A DNA stretch of 64,000 nucleotides from DTU098 sp964498525 (GCA_964498525.1 CAZCGU010000004.1:124001-188000); one strand, 5' to 3'. Counted from the stretch's first letter, positions 25,757 to 35,480 are shown. Notes: generated by a model not told the origin, from the sequence alone. Made by a program: numbers and translations.

Positions 25757-25954
25757 AAAACACTCCCTCCAAGTCCATTGTTTCTTGCAGTGTAACCTGA
25801 TGAATTCCTCTTTATGCACAGTTAGACCGGCATAAAGAGTGCTGCATCTGTATTAATCCGGCTAAAAAATTAACACAGTTTTAACAATGAATTGACCCGG
25901 ATCGTGATAAGATACCAGTGGAGAACGCACTTTGTTATATGGAAGGTGAGAACT

Positions 25955-26569
25955 ATGTTCCTCAAAAAAAGCAAAGAAATTTTTTTTGAACATTTCATTC
26001 TCATAGCCAACAATATCCAAACCGCCACCGGTATTTTCAGGGAAAGTATTAATAACCTGGGCTGCACCGAGGAGTTCGCCCTCAGGATTAAAGCCCTTGA
26101 AAACAAAGGGGACCAGTATACCCACGAAATAATACTGGCCCTGAATAAGACCTTTATAACCCCCCTGGAACGTGAAGACATTCTGGGTCTGACCATCAAG
26201 CTGGATGATGTTCTGGATATTATCGAAGCTTGCACCTGGAGGTTTGAACTCTTCAATATTAAAGAAACCGATGATTACATGAAGCTTTTCGCCAAAAACA
26301 TCGAAACATGCACTTTGGAAATTGTTTCGGCCATAAATAACCTGGGTAATAACAGGATCAAAGATATCAGCAGGCACACCCACAGAATCAACGACCTGGA
26401 AAAGATAGCGGACGACTTGCTCCGGGACAGCCTCAAGACCCTTTTCTGCAACTGCAACAATCCCATAGAGATCATCAAAAAGAAAGAAATTTACAACATG
26501 ATGGAAGAAATCACGGACGCCTGTGAAGACGTAGCAGATATCCTGGAACGAATAATCATACGACATTAA
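25955..26569 (+). CDS. DUF47/PhoU-like phosphate transport regulator
   Basis: 204-residue all-helical protein of the DUF47 group related to PhoU (FLKKSKEIFFEHF start; ENKGDQYTHEI, PLEREDILGL, TDACEDVADILE). In many bacteria this gene precedes a PiT-type transporter and modulates it, exactly as here (11 bp gap). Acidic residues in the conserved E/DxxxD patterns bind metal in PhoU relatives. Start ATG 25955 after GGAAGGTGAG; a longer frame from 25892 lacks a ribosome site. Confidence 0.9.
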   Translation: MFLKKSKEIFFEHFILIANNIQTATGIFRESINNLGCTEEFALRIKALENKGDQYTHEIILALNKTFITPLEREDILGLTIKLDDVLDIIEACTWRFELFNIKETDDYMKLFAKNIETCTLEIVSAINNLGNNRIKDISRHTHRINDLEKIADDLLRDSLKTLFCNCNNPIEIIKKKEIYNMMEEITDACEDVADILERIIIRH

Positions 26570-26580
26570 GGGGAATTGCA

Positions 26581-27588
26581 ATGTTTGATGAGCCAAGGGT
26601 CCTCTTTATGCTTGTGGTTTTTCTCGCGCTGTCCTTTGATTTTATAAACGGCTTTCACGATACTGCTAATTCCATTGCTACCTCCGTTTCAACAAAAGCG
26701 CTGACACCAAGGGCCGCAATTATTCTGGCCTCATCCATGAATCTCCTGGGAGCTCTGGCTTTTACAGGTGTCGCTAAAACAATCGGCGGAAAAATTACCG
26801 ACCCGCTCACCCTGGATAACGGTATGCTTATCGTTACGGCAGCGATGATTTCCGCAATTGCCTGGAATCTTATAACCTGGTATTACGCCATCCCCAGCAG
26901 TTCTTCCCACGCTTTAATCGGTTCACTGACTGGTTCTGTTATCGTTGCCGCGGGGTTCGGGGCGGTTCATTTCAGCGGTTTTACAACCATCCTGGGAGCC
27001 CTTATTATTTCGCCGCTGGTTGCCTTTGCCGCAGGATACACCTTTATGTACCTGGTCAGAAATCTCTTAAAAAACGGGAATCCGTCCAAATTGAACAGGC
27101 GGTTCCGTTCTCTGCAGGTTTTTGCCGCAGCCTGGCAGGCCTTCAGCCACGGCACCAACGACGCGCAAAAAACCATGGGGATTATTACCTTCGCCCTGGT
27201 GACCGGGGGATTTCAAGCAACTCTGGAAGTGCCCTTCTGGGTTAAAATTACCTGTGCTGTTGTTATGGCCCTGGGCACCTCAATGGGGGGCTGGAAGATT
27301 ATTAAAACAGTGGGCACCAGGATCATCAAACTGGAACCAGTCAGTGGTTTTTCGGCGGACTTCTGCTCGGCATTTGTTATTCTTATAGCTACTTTGCTCA
27401 AAATGCCGGTGAGCACAACTCACGTTATCTCATCTTCCATCATGGGAGTTGGTTCAGCCAAACGTTTTTCCTCAGTAAGATGGGACACCGCGGAAAGGAT
27501 TATTATAACCTGGCTGATTACCCTGCCCATCACCATTGTTTTAGCCGGCGCGATTTACTGGGTGCTTTCATTTCTGCCTTTAGGATAA
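26581..27588 (+). CDS. pit: PiT-family inorganic phosphate transporter
   Basis: 335 residues, 9-10 membrane helices. Both halves of the inverted repeat of the family are recognisable: FINGFHDTANSIATSVSTKA near the N-terminus and FSHGTNDAQKTMGI in the middle, each with the N/D pair that binds phosphate with a cation. Acts in the cytoplasmic membrane, importing phosphate driven by H+ or Na+. Cotranscribed with the DUF47 gene. Confidence 0.93.
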   Translation: MFDEPRVLFMLVVFLALSFDFINGFHDTANSIATSVSTKALTPRAAIILASSMNLLGALAFTGVAKTIGGKITDPLTLDNGMLIVTAAMISAIAWNLITWYYAIPSSSSHALIGSLTGSVIVAAGFGAVHFSGFTTILGALIISPLVAFAAGYTFMYLVRNLLKNGNPSKLNRRFRSLQVFAAAWQAFSHGTNDAQKTMGIITFALVTGGFQATLEVPFWVKITCAVVMALGTSMGGWKIIKTVGTRIIKLEPVSGFSADFCSAFVILIATLLKMPVSTTHVISSSIMGVGSAKRFSSVRWDTAERIIITWLITLPITIVLAGAIYWVLSFLPLG

Positions 27589-27625
27589 AGCAGGACAAAG
27601 ATTATAAAAATTTTTGTAGGGCCAT

Positions 27626-28141
27626 TTATTTCCCCACCAGCTTGCGGTGTGCCTCCGCCATCTGCTGATACCTGCCAACAGCTCCATAAAACCTGTCTGT
27701 CTCTGATTCTTTAACCGGCCTGACAACCTTTGCCGGCGAACCCACGGCCAGCATCCCGGCGGGTATTACCATCCCCTGCGGCACCAGGGCGCCCGCTCCC
27801 ACCACTGCTCCCCGGCAAACCCTGGCTCCGTTCATGACAATAGCTCCCATGCCAATATAGGCGTCGTTTTCAATTGTACATCCATGCAGTAAAACCCTGT
27901 GACCCACTGTAACCCTTTCCCCCACAAATAGGGGAAATCCCGCATGCTCGTGCAGGATGGAGCCGTCCTGAATACTGGTCATGGCTCCGATTTTAACAGT
28001 ATCGACATCGCCCCGCACAACAGAATTGTACCAGATGCCGGCGTGGGGGCCGATTTCAACCCTGCCAACTACAATGGCGCCGGGGGCAATAAAAACTGTT
28101 TCGTCAATTAACGGAATAATACCGTCATAGGGAAGGATCAT
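27626..28141 (-). CDS. Gamma-carbonic anhydrase family hexapeptide protein
   Basis: 171 residues of left-handed beta-helix repeats (VVGRVEIGPHAGIWYNSVVR and on) with the metal-binding His positions SILHEH, VGHRVLLHG and the conserved RGD. Bacterial relatives (YrdA/PaaY type) bind zinc and some hydrate CO2 or hydrolyse thioesters. Start ATG 28141 with GGAGATG upstream; an upstream in-frame start at 28171 overlaps the ribosome site. Converges with the PiT gene. Confidence 0.88.
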   Translation of the reverse strand: MILPYDGIIPLIDETVFIAPGAIVVGRVEIGPHAGIWYNSVVRGDVDTVKIGAMTSIQDGSILHEHAGFPLFVGERVTVGHRVLLHGCTIENDAYIGMGAIVMNGARVCRGAVVGAGALVPQGMVIPAGMLAVGSPAKVVRPVKESETDRFYGAVGRYQQMAEAHRKLVGK

Positions 28142-28381
28142 CAAGTCACATCTCCTTTCGGCCGGGGTCAATATATCTATTCTACATTATCTTCGCAATA
28201 AAATAACTAATCAAGCTATTTTCCCTAAAAATCCCCGGCAGGAGGTTTTTTGCCCTGCAGCAGAAAAAACCTGCCGGCTTCATTGTTATTTTCCATCTTC
28301 TTTTTCGTTATTTACCACAGCTGTAGCCGTTTTCCATGTCGAGCCGGGGGTGTAATAACCTTAATTCCAGGTTAAGAGTCT

Positions 28382-28515
28382 TTTACAGTATAATTGAAAA
28401 ATGATATAATTTTTAATGCAGTGAATTTATAACATTTTAAATACCTATAACTCTGATTTCCTGGCCTGTCCCTGTCTTGATTTCTATAATAACCACAAAA
28501 CCATTGTTATAGAAA
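28382..28515 (+). promoter_or_regulatory. Sigma-A promoter and inverted repeat before the two-component genes
   Basis: TTTACA, 17 bp, TATAAT at 28382-28410. A 9-bp inverted repeat TTTCTATAA/TTATAGAAA (28481-28489 with 28507-28515) lies in the leader just before the ribosome site. Further upstream (28235-28277) a bulged hairpin CCGGCA...GGTTTTTT/AAAAAACCTGCCGG stands between the divergent genes. Confidence 0.6.
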
Positions 28516-28530
28516 AGGAAGGAGAACTTC

Positions 28531-29841
28531 ATGGCAAACACCAGGATAGGCAGCAGAGGGGACTATAGAAAAGATCTTTCCCTGGACGAGCTTGAAATTC
28601 TTTTAAAAATTAATCACATTGTGGCCTCCAACCTTGATCTGGATGAAATCCTGCACTCTGTTCACGCCTGCCTGCCAAAATTAATCCCGCATACCAAGGG
28701 CGGTATTTTCTTTTATCATGAAAAAACGAGAAAAATCACCCTTCACTCCAACATTGGTTTAAGCGAAAGACTGGTCAGACTTTTTTCAGATAATACCTCA
28801 AGTAATTTTCTGTTTATGAAACTCCTTGAAACCAGAAAAGCCTGTCGCTCAACAGACATTTACACCGTTGAAGAAATAAAAAAAACGCCCTATTTTCTGT
28901 CCGCTCTTAGACGGGAAAGCATCCTTTACGGTTTAGGCGCACCCATTCTTTTGGACGATAATTTTATTGGAACCATTCAAATCACCCGTCCCGAAAGCCG
29001 CCGGGATTTTACCATCAGAGACCTGCGTATGCTGGAACTGGTGGCGCAGCAAATAAGCATTGCCGTAAAAAACGCCCTGACCTATGAAAAAGGGCTGAAG
29101 GAAAAGGAGCACATAATAACCGTCCTGGAACAAAAGGTCAAGCAGAATGAAAGGTTGGCGGCCCTGGGCCGGGCGGCGGCTATTATTGCTCATGAGGTAA
29201 AAAACCCTCTTACTTCAATCCGTCTTTCATTATATTCCATTGAAAAAAAAGCCGCCTGGAAGATTAATTTCCACGAAGACCTGGAAATCGTCAAGGAAGC
29301 TGTGGAGCGGGTTAGCCGGATAATGGAAGATCTCCTGCACTTTTCTGGTGAAACTAACCTCCAGTTGAGGGAAGTTGACATTAATGAAATGTTAAGGACC
29401 CTTGTTGCCGGCTATAAAAAGCAGATCGATAACAATATAATCATCGAAACATCTTTAAACAAACTTGTCCCAAGTATTCTGGCGGATGCTGAAAAGCTGA
29501 GGGAAGTGTTCAACAATTTTCTGGCCAACGCCATAGCGGCGACGGAGAGCGGGGGCACAGTCCGCATTTCCACTCACCCATCCTTCGACCGGGTCATGAT
29601 CACGGTTGAAGACTGGGGCGACGGCATCTCGCCCGAGATTAAACAAAAAATTTTTGAACCCTTTTTTACTACCAAACAAAGCGGAACAGGCCTCGGCCTT
29701 GCCATCGCCAAGAAGAATATCGAGGCGCACCGGGGTTCCATCCAAGTTGAAAGCCAATCCGGCTGGGGCACCAAGTTTACTATAACCCTCCACGTCTGCA
29801 ACAACCGGCCGGATGGAAGCGAATCTATACGGAGTGATTGA
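28531..29841 (+). CDS. Soluble GAF-domain sensor histidine kinase
   Basis: 436 residues without a membrane segment. N-terminal GAF domain (~40-180), a coiled-coil linker, HisKA with the phospho-accepting His at ~221 (AHEVKNPLTSIR), then HATPase_c with N box (NNFLANAIAAT), DWGDGIS, FFTTK and GTGLGLAI. Senses a cytoplasmic signal, perhaps a small molecule bound by GAF, and should phosphorylate the NarL-type regulator whose gene starts 1 bp after its stop. Close to the CoA-transferase operons, which are plausible targets. Confidence 0.93.
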   Translation: MANTRIGSRGDYRKDLSLDELEILLKINHIVASNLDLDEILHSVHACLPKLIPHTKGGIFFYHEKTRKITLHSNIGLSERLVRLFSDNTSSNFLFMKLLETRKACRSTDIYTVEEIKKTPYFLSALRRESILYGLGAPILLDDNFIGTIQITRPESRRDFTIRDLRMLELVAQQISIAVKNALTYEKGLKEKEHIITVLEQKVKQNERLAALGRAAAIIAHEVKNPLTSIRLSLYSIEKKAAWKINFHEDLEIVKEAVERVSRIMEDLLHFSGETNLQLREVDINEMLRTLVAGYKKQIDNNIIIETSLNKLVPSILADAEKLREVFNNFLANAIAATESGGTVRISTHPSFDRVMITVEDWGDGISPEIKQKIFEPFFTTKQSGTGLGLAIAKKNIEAHRGSIQVESQSGWGTKFTITLHVCNNRPDGSESIRSD

Positions 29842-29842
29842 T

Positions 29843-30514
29843 ATGAACGAGTTTTTAAAAAGCGAGATAAAAATGCTGCTGGTGGACGATGACCCCCTGG
29901 TCAGGCGCAGTCTCAGGATGATCCTGGAGCTGCATGATATACCCGTGGTGGGCGAAGCAACAAATGGTGAAGATGCCCTGGATACCGCTATCAAACTAAA
30001 ACCCACTATGGTTTTGATGGACGTCAACATGCCTAAAATGGACGGCATCCAGGCCGCAAGGCTCATTAAATCAAAGTTGCCTTCTGTTCACGTGATTATA
30101 CTAACTGTGCACAACGAACACAGCAAAGTAGTCCAGGCCATCCGGGACGGTTGTTCCGCCTACGTGCTGAAGGACAGCTCCCCGGAACAACTTATAGAGG
30201 TTGTGGAAAGCGTCGCCGAGGGACGTTATTTTGTTGATACCTCCATTGCCAACCAGCTGCTGGTAAACCTGGTACAGGGAACACCCCCGCAGCAAACAAC
30301 AAAGGATGCGTCACAGCTGACGGTGCGGGAAAAAGAGGTCCTTCAGCTGATTGTCAACGGTCTCAGCAACAAGGAAATAGCCTTCAGGCTGCACATTACT
30401 TTACGTACAGTGAAGGCTCATGTAAGCAGTATTTTAATGAAGCTCAATGTAAGTGACCGGACCCAGGCTGCCGTTCTGGCCATTCAGGAAAAATTCCTGG
30501 AGCCTGGCAATTAG
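29843..30514 (+). CDS. NarL/FixJ-family response regulator
   Basis: 223 residues: receiver domain with phospho-acceptor Asp at ~60 (MVLMDVNMPKMDG), DDD acidic pocket and the conserved Lys (LKDSS), then a LuxR-type HTH (LTVREKEVLQLIVNGLSNKE ... RTVKAHVSSILMKLNV). Start ATG 29843, coupled to the kinase stop; a longer start inside the kinase frame is unlikely. Paired histidine kinase upstream is of the HisKA type, which is less usual for NarL regulators. Confidence 0.93.
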   Translation: MNEFLKSEIKMLLVDDDPLVRRSLRMILELHDIPVVGEATNGEDALDTAIKLKPTMVLMDVNMPKMDGIQAARLIKSKLPSVHVIILTVHNEHSKVVQAIRDGCSAYVLKDSSPEQLIEVVESVAEGRYFVDTSIANQLLVNLVQGTPPQQTTKDASQLTVREKEVLQLIVNGLSNKEIAFRLHITLRTVKAHVSSILMKLNVSDRTQAAVLAIQEKFLEPGN

Positions 30515-30524
30515 AAATATCGTC

Positions 30525-30553
30525 AAAAAAAAGTGCGCCTTTTGCCAAGGCGC
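30525..30553 (-). terminator. Intrinsic terminator of the leftward CoA-transferase operon
   Basis: Stem GCGCCTT/AAGGCGC with eight T on the leftward strand, ~120 bp beyond the stop of the beta subunit gene; it also separates it from the convergent response regulator. Confidence 0.8.
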
Positions 30554-30674
30554 GGGTGAGTAGGGGGTATACAATCAACTTAATTTCTATAAATATCTTA
30601 ATTTTTTAATTTATAAGTGCCAGCCTTTTTACACACCACCTCCTTTTCGCCGGATTCGCCTGCGTAGCATATCT

Positions 30675-31460
30675 TTATTTTTTAATAACCCTCTTCAGGA
30701 AGTAGCCTTCCGCGTCAATAACATCCCGCAAGAGCCTTAAATCCTCGTCGGTAGGTTCGGCCATTTCCTTTACATCGGGGGGAATGATCAGCTCAAAATC
30801 TACCAGATCCTGGATTTCCTGGGGTGTCCTGCCCGGCTTGACTTCCAGCAGCGTCATCCTCCTTGTTTCCTCATCAAAACCAAAGAGGGCCTGGTTCGTT
30901 ATTACTCTGTAAGGACCGGAACCCAAAACGCCTGCTTTCTCACGATAGTCGGGCGAGCCGTCGCCAAATCCGATACTTGTCACAAAATCCAGTTTTTTAA
31001 CAAACCTTCTTTTTTCCAGGGCCATGATGGCGATGGTCTTTTCGCAGTTAGCCGCCATGGCGCCGGCGCCGCCGCTGCCCGGGAAACGGATTCCTGGCTT
31101 ATCGTAATTGTTCCCTTCAATGGTTGAACAGATATTCCCGTACATATCCACCTGAGCACCGCCGATAAAGGCATAGTCGGCGCACCCCCTCTGGGTCAGC
31201 TCAAAAGCGCCGCACAACCCTTTGAGGTAGCAGGCCTTGCGGGCGGCCCTGGTATCACCAACGGAAAGGGGCATCCCCATTTCCAGAATCGGCGCCAGTG
31301 AACCAGCTTCATAAATCATATACAGGTTGGGGGCATGGGTCAGTTGGGCGTGCATAGCAGCAATAATGGGCAAACCTGTACCGACAAAAACAATCCTTTC
31401 ATCCTCAAGAACCCTGGAACCCGTATAGGCTATCATTTCAAATGGAGTGTATTCGGACAT
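30675..31460 (-). CDS. Family I CoA-transferase, beta subunit (GctB-like), copy 1
   Basis: 261 residues. Together with the alpha subunit it moves CoA between an acyl-CoA and a free carboxylate. The IYEAGSLAPILEMG segment holds the E-x-G that carries the covalent acyl/CoA glutamate in family I enzymes, and FPGSGGAGAMA is a conserved loop. Strong paralogy with the protein at 34594 (e.g. PLSVGDTRA, ELTQRGCADYAFIGGA). Closest named relatives are glutaconate CoA-transferase subunits; the true acid is not known. Follows the alpha gene by 50 bp. Confidence 0.88.
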   Translation of the reverse strand: MSEYTPFEMIAYTGSRVLEDERIVFVGTGLPIIAAMHAQLTHAPNLYMIYEAGSLAPILEMGMPLSVGDTRAARKACYLKGLCGAFELTQRGCADYAFIGGAQVDMYGNICSTIEGNNYDKPGIRFPGSGGAGAMAANCEKTIAIMALEKRRFVKKLDFVTSIGFGDGSPDYREKAGVLGSGPYRVITNQALFGFDEETRRMTLLEVKPGRTPQEIQDLVDFELIIPPDVKEMAEPTDEDLRLLRDVIDAEGYFLKRVIKK

Positions 31461-31510
31461 TTTTTTACCTCCTCTAATAATTAGTTATCCGGTTAAGCAG
31501 TTATTATTAT

Positions 31511-32572
31511 TTAGGTTAAAATGATGGCTTGACCGCCGTCCATATCCTTTAACTTTTTCAGTGTCTTGTAACCGACTTTTTCGAGGAAGTCATCATAGGT
31601 GTCGCAGCTGAAGATATACTCGTCGTAGTACTTCTTCAGCCCTTCCTTATTGCCCGTCTTCCGGAAATCATCACACAGGCTCCGGAACATTTTCATGTGA
31701 TCCATATCAAACCAGTAATAGCCGTAGGATGCGCCCGGATAGGAACCGTAGGGCTGCTCAGTTACGGTATCCACAACAGGATAAGGTATCTCGGTGAGGT
31801 TTGGATAAGACCTGATGTTATCGGTGGAAATAACCTTTTCCGCGGTCATAATCGTGGTTGTCGAGGCCATGGCAATTTCCGGACAGGTGCAGTAGGCGCC
31901 AAAAATCCTGGCATTTCCGTACATGTCAGCCGCGGTGGTGTGGACAATGCCCACATCGGGGTGACAGGCCGGAAGCAGGTATACGTTCTTGCCGGTAAAA
32001 GGACATTCAATCATTTTTCCCCTGTTCACCAATTCCATATCGGAGCCGCCGTGGTCCCGCACCGGAATGAAGGGAATCCCCATGGAGGCGGCCTTGAATC
32101 TAACGGACATACCGTAGTTAGTGTAGTCATCCATTTCAATGATTCCGTTGGTTGACAGATATCTTACCAGCGGAGCAATACCGATAATTTCATAGCCCCA
32201 CCAGGCCAACTCCACGCGCCTGATTGAAACACGATCCGGATCGAGGATCATGGCGCCGGCAAGCAACTCGGGGCAAATTGAATTGGACTGGAAGGAAAGG
32301 GTCAAGTCCCTGGCCCCGTGCCTGATAATCTCATGGATAATAGCCACGGGCACCCTGGTGTTGACAAAACCTCCGATGCCGAGGTTAATCCCGTCTTTAA
32401 CGTGGGCGGCCACAGCTTCCTTCAGGGTAACTCTTTTATCCTTCAGGGCATGGGACTTTTCTACCATACTTTTCCTGGCTTCGTCAGGTGTGGGGCCCCA
32501 GTACTCAAATTTTTTTTCCTTATACTGCAGGGTGGAAATGTTCTTAATTTTAGAACTAACATTGTTTATCAT
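31511..32572 (-). CDS. Family I CoA-transferase, alpha subunit (GctA-like), copy 1
   Basis: 353 residues. Typical alpha-subunit blocks: DKRVTLKEAVAAHVKDG, GIGGFVNTRVPVAIIHEI, FQSNSICPELLAGAMILD and the C-terminal YPGASYGYYWFD. The first ~20 residues (to LQYKEKKF) are absent from its paralogue at 33564. ATG 32572 with GGGGAGGT 7 nt upstream. First gene of the leftward operon that starts from the shared 1-kb control region. Confidence 0.88.
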   Translation of the reverse strand: MINNVSSKIKNISTLQYKEKKFEYWGPTPDEARKSMVEKSHALKDKRVTLKEAVAAHVKDGINLGIGGFVNTRVPVAIIHEIIRHGARDLTLSFQSNSICPELLAGAMILDPDRVSIRRVELAWWGYEIIGIAPLVRYLSTNGIIEMDDYTNYGMSVRFKAASMGIPFIPVRDHGGSDMELVNRGKMIECPFTGKNVYLLPACHPDVGIVHTTAADMYGNARIFGAYCTCPEIAMASTTTIMTAEKVISTDNIRSYPNLTEIPYPVVDTVTEQPYGSYPGASYGYYWFDMDHMKMFRSLCDDFRKTGNKEGLKKYYDEYIFSCDTYDDFLEKVGYKTLKKLKDMDGGQAIILT

Positions 32573-32956
32573 TTTTTTACCTCCCCAAAGAAATTTCTAT
32601 TCCTAATTCCTATCCCGAAACGATAAATTTTAATTCCCCCGAGACCCTCCCCACATCACCCCCCAAGTTAGAGAAAACACCTTTAAAAGCGCACTTTCCA
32701 TAACACCCTTTGAACAGACACGGACCTAAAGAACCAAACGTGGACTTCACAAAGATTCATCAAGGCTAGATGCATATCTCAAACACGAAAATTTAACTGC
32801 ACCTCTAATATTATTTAAACTACATTAATATGTAGAACCTCTATCATTAAAACAACAAAACAAGCACAATTCCGGAATAGCCCAATGTTCCGCCATTTCG
32901 GAATATTTGCAATTTTTTAAATCATAGCACAATTATACCACATACTCACAACCTGA

Positions 32957-32983
32957 CAATCAGTCTATGGTACTAGTCCCTTT
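32957..32983. repeat. 27-bp element, copy 1
   Basis: Contains ATGGTACTAGTCCCTTT at 32967-32983; second copy 339 bp to the right in the same orientation. Candidate operator, perhaps for the NarL-type regulator encoded nearby. Confidence 0.6.
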
Positions 32984-33295
32984 TGCATCCAAATATGTAC
33001 CCGTTCCCAATTATTGGTTGGCGCCTGCTGAAAACATAATTTTTTATTCTTGATTTAATAAAGGAATTTTTGTTTTGGACCGGACTGGGCCGGACTTAGG
33101 TGCCAATTTACAATAACTCGGCAAATTTATTGGAGTATATTAAGCTTTTGAAGGAATAACAGGGGTGAATCGGTAAGTTCTGCAGGGAAAGATTTTAAAT
33201 TATTTGTCAGATACCGTGACATAATACAGAATCGTTGCGGATTTCCCAATTCAGTTAATTTTCTGACACCATCATAACATAATTTCCCCCTTCTG

Positions 33296-33322
33296 CAATC
33301 TATCAATGGTACTAGTCCCTTT
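33296..33322. repeat. 27-bp element, copy 2
   Basis: Same orientation as copy 1; 17-bp exact core at 33306-33322, about 240 bp before the start of the rightward CoA-transferase alpha gene. Confidence 0.6.
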
Positions 33323-33563
33323 AGACAAATCAAACTTGTTCCTATAGGCAATATAAATTTCTTAACAAAACCTATAAAATAATTTCATGGGTGGGTGGAT
33401 CGTTTTATGATAATTTGACTTAAACTAAAGAAAGGGGAAGGTTTCCAGCAGTTGTAAAGAATGAAGGCAAAAATGTTTTGTCCGGCTGCTGTCTTCCGTA
33501 GTCGGCGGAAGAGGGTCAGGCGTATTTCGTCGCCTTTCCCGGAAACCATGGTGAGGGAAATTT

Positions 33564-34580
33564 ATGATTGAATGGACCGGATTGTCACCCGACGAAGCCA
33601 GACAATTTCTGGCGAACAAGGACAAATCAAAAAGAGACAAAAGATTAAGTTTGAAAGAGGCGGTGCAAAAATACGTTAAGGACGGAGACAACATCGGCGT
33701 AGCCGGATTTGTCAACGGCCGCCAGCCCATTGCCATCGTTCATGAAATTGTCAGACAGGGAAGAAAGGACTTAACCCTTTCCTACCAGTCCGCCGGCCTT
33801 GCCGTCGAATATCTGGCCGGGGCCATGGTCCTGGACGAGAGCAAGAACAGTATCAGGAGAATGGAACTCGCTTATTGGGCTCACGAAGCTTTCGGTATTT
33901 CCCCGCTATTAAGATACCTGACTGAAACCGGAAAATTGGAATTGGAGGATTGGAGTAACTATAACATGTCCGCCCGCTTCAAGGCCGGCTCCATGGGACT
34001 TCCTTTCATCCCCTGCCGCAGCCCCATGGGCAGCGATATGCTCCAGCGCAACCGGGCTGTTGTCCAGGACTGCCCCTTCACCGGCAGGCCGATCATGCTT
34101 CTTCCCGCATCTCATCCGAACGCAGCCGTCGTTCACGTGCAGGAAGCCGACATTTACGGCAACTGCCGGATCCAGGGTCCGCTTTATACTTGCCCTGAAA
34201 TAGCCATGGCGTCCGCGCACACAATTGTTACCTGCGAACGTTTGATAGAACATACGGAAATGACCCGCTACCCGAACCGGGTCAGCATTCCGTTCTTTGC
34301 AGTTGACGCCGTTATTGAAGTACCTTTAGGTTCCTACCCGGGCAACTGCCACGGTATCCATTACTTCGATGAAAAACATATCGGCGATTTTAGAGCAGCG
34401 TGTGAAAAATTCCGCAAGGGTGACCCCGCCCCGCTGCAAAAATACTACGATCATCTAATTTTTGGTGTGGAGAACTTTGCCGAGTTTATTAGCAGACTTC
34501 CCTACGAACAGCTACAATTTGCCCAAAAAATGGAACCCGGTATTCGCCTGGAAGCAGGCTTTACCGTGTTAGGATCATAG
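33564..34580 (+). CDS. Family I CoA-transferase, alpha subunit (GctA-like), copy 2
   Basis: 338 residues, paralogue of the leftward alpha subunit: DKRLSLKEAVQKYVKDG, GVAGFVNGRQPIAIVHEI, YQSAGLAVEYLAGAMVLD, and YPGNCHGIHYFD align over the full length. Differences cluster in the middle (e.g. SPMGSDMLQRNR here versus DHGGSDMELVNR), which may change the acid used. ATG 33564 with GGTGAGG upstream. First gene of the rightward pair. Confidence 0.88.
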   Translation: MIEWTGLSPDEARQFLANKDKSKRDKRLSLKEAVQKYVKDGDNIGVAGFVNGRQPIAIVHEIVRQGRKDLTLSYQSAGLAVEYLAGAMVLDESKNSIRRMELAYWAHEAFGISPLLRYLTETGKLELEDWSNYNMSARFKAGSMGLPFIPCRSPMGSDMLQRNRAVVQDCPFTGRPIMLLPASHPNAAVVHVQEADIYGNCRIQGPLYTCPEIAMASAHTIVTCERLIEHTEMTRYPNRVSIPFFAVDAVIEVPLGSYPGNCHGIHYFDEKHIGDFRAACEKFRKGDPAPLQKYYDHLIFGVENFAEFISRLPYEQLQFAQKMEPGIRLEAGFTVLGS

Positions 34581-34593
34581 GGAGGTGGACATA

Positions 34594-35400
34594 ATGACAA
34601 AATACTCGGAAGATTTTACTACCCAGGAAATGATCGTTGTGGCAGGCTCCAGATCCCTGCCTGACAACAAAGTCATTTTTGCCGGCACCGGACTGCCCAT
34701 GGTAGCCATTACCCTGGCCCAGTTAACCCACGGGCCGGGGATTGTCCCGGTTTTTGAAGCCGGCGCCGTAGGACCCGAGTTAAGCCGCGGCCTGCCCCTT
34801 TCCGTGGGAGATTCCCGGACCACGTACCGGGCCAATTATTTGCTGGGCTTGAACTCTGCCTTTGAGTTGACCCAAAGGGGCTATGCCGACATCGGATTCA
34901 TCGGGGGAGCGGAAATCGACCCTTACGGAAACCTCAATTCCACCATGATGGGCGATTTCCCGGACGGCTACCAAAAACCCAAAACGCGCCTTCCCGGCAG
35001 CGGCGGCGCCAGCGACATGGCCTGTTCCTGCGAACGCACCATCATCATAATGGTGCACGAACCCAGGCGCTTTAATGAAAAAATCAGCTATATCACCAGC
35101 CCGGGCTATCTTGACGGTTCACCCAACGCACGCTGGCGCGCGGGTCTGGTTGGCCAGGGCCCCCAGCGGGTAATTACAACCAGGGCTATCCTTGGCTTTG
35201 ATGATGAAACCAGGCGGATGAAACTTATCGCCACCCTGCCCGGTGAGACCGTTAAAAGCGTACAGGACGCCACCGGTTTTGAATTGATTATTCCCAGCGA
35301 TGTTTACGAATTTGATCCTCCCACAGTGGAAGAAATCAGATTAATCCGGGAGGTGATTGATCCCCAGGGCTACTTTGTTAAGAAAAAGATCAAAGAATAG
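34594..35400 (+). CDS. Family I CoA-transferase, beta subunit (GctB-like), copy 2
   Basis: 268 residues; catalytic E-x-G in PVFEAGAVGPELSRG, conserved LPGSGGASDMA loop, ending YFVKKKIKE like copy 1. Start ATG 34594 with GGAGGTGG at 34581, which directly abuts the stop of the alpha gene; a GTG at 34585 lies inside the ribosome site. Works as a complex with the alpha subunit. Confidence 0.88.
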   Translation: MTKYSEDFTTQEMIVVAGSRSLPDNKVIFAGTGLPMVAITLAQLTHGPGIVPVFEAGAVGPELSRGLPLSVGDSRTTYRANYLLGLNSAFELTQRGYADIGFIGGAEIDPYGNLNSTMMGDFPDGYQKPKTRLPGSGGASDMACSCERTIIIMVHEPRRFNEKISYITSPGYLDGSPNARWRAGLVGQGPQRVITTRAILGFDDETRRMKLIATLPGETVKSVQDATGFELIIPSDVYEFDPPTVEEIRLIREVIDPQGYFVKKKIKE

Positions 35401-35446
35401 CCAATAATTTACTATTAAAATATATTTAGAATTAATACCCCTGCAT

Positions 35447-35480
35447 TGGGCGCACGGCAAAGCGCCCATTTTATTTTTAT
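35447..35480 (+). terminator. Intrinsic terminator of rightward CoA-transferase operon
   Basis: TGGGCGC/GCGCCCA stem with 8-nt loop and a TTTTATTTTTATT tail. Confidence 0.85.

Larger units (their letters stand above)
32573..33563. promoter_or_regulatory. 1-kb divergent control region between two CoA-transferase operons
   Basis: No gene seen. AT-rich, with two copies of a 27-bp element (32957-32983 and 33296-33322, 24 of 27 identical, the last 17 bp exact). The core GGTACTAGTCCC is a near-perfect palindrome around ACTAGT. The TTCCGGAATA/TTTCGGAATA pair near 32870-32905 is another short repeat. Each half should hold the promoter of the operon it faces. Confidence 0.6.
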
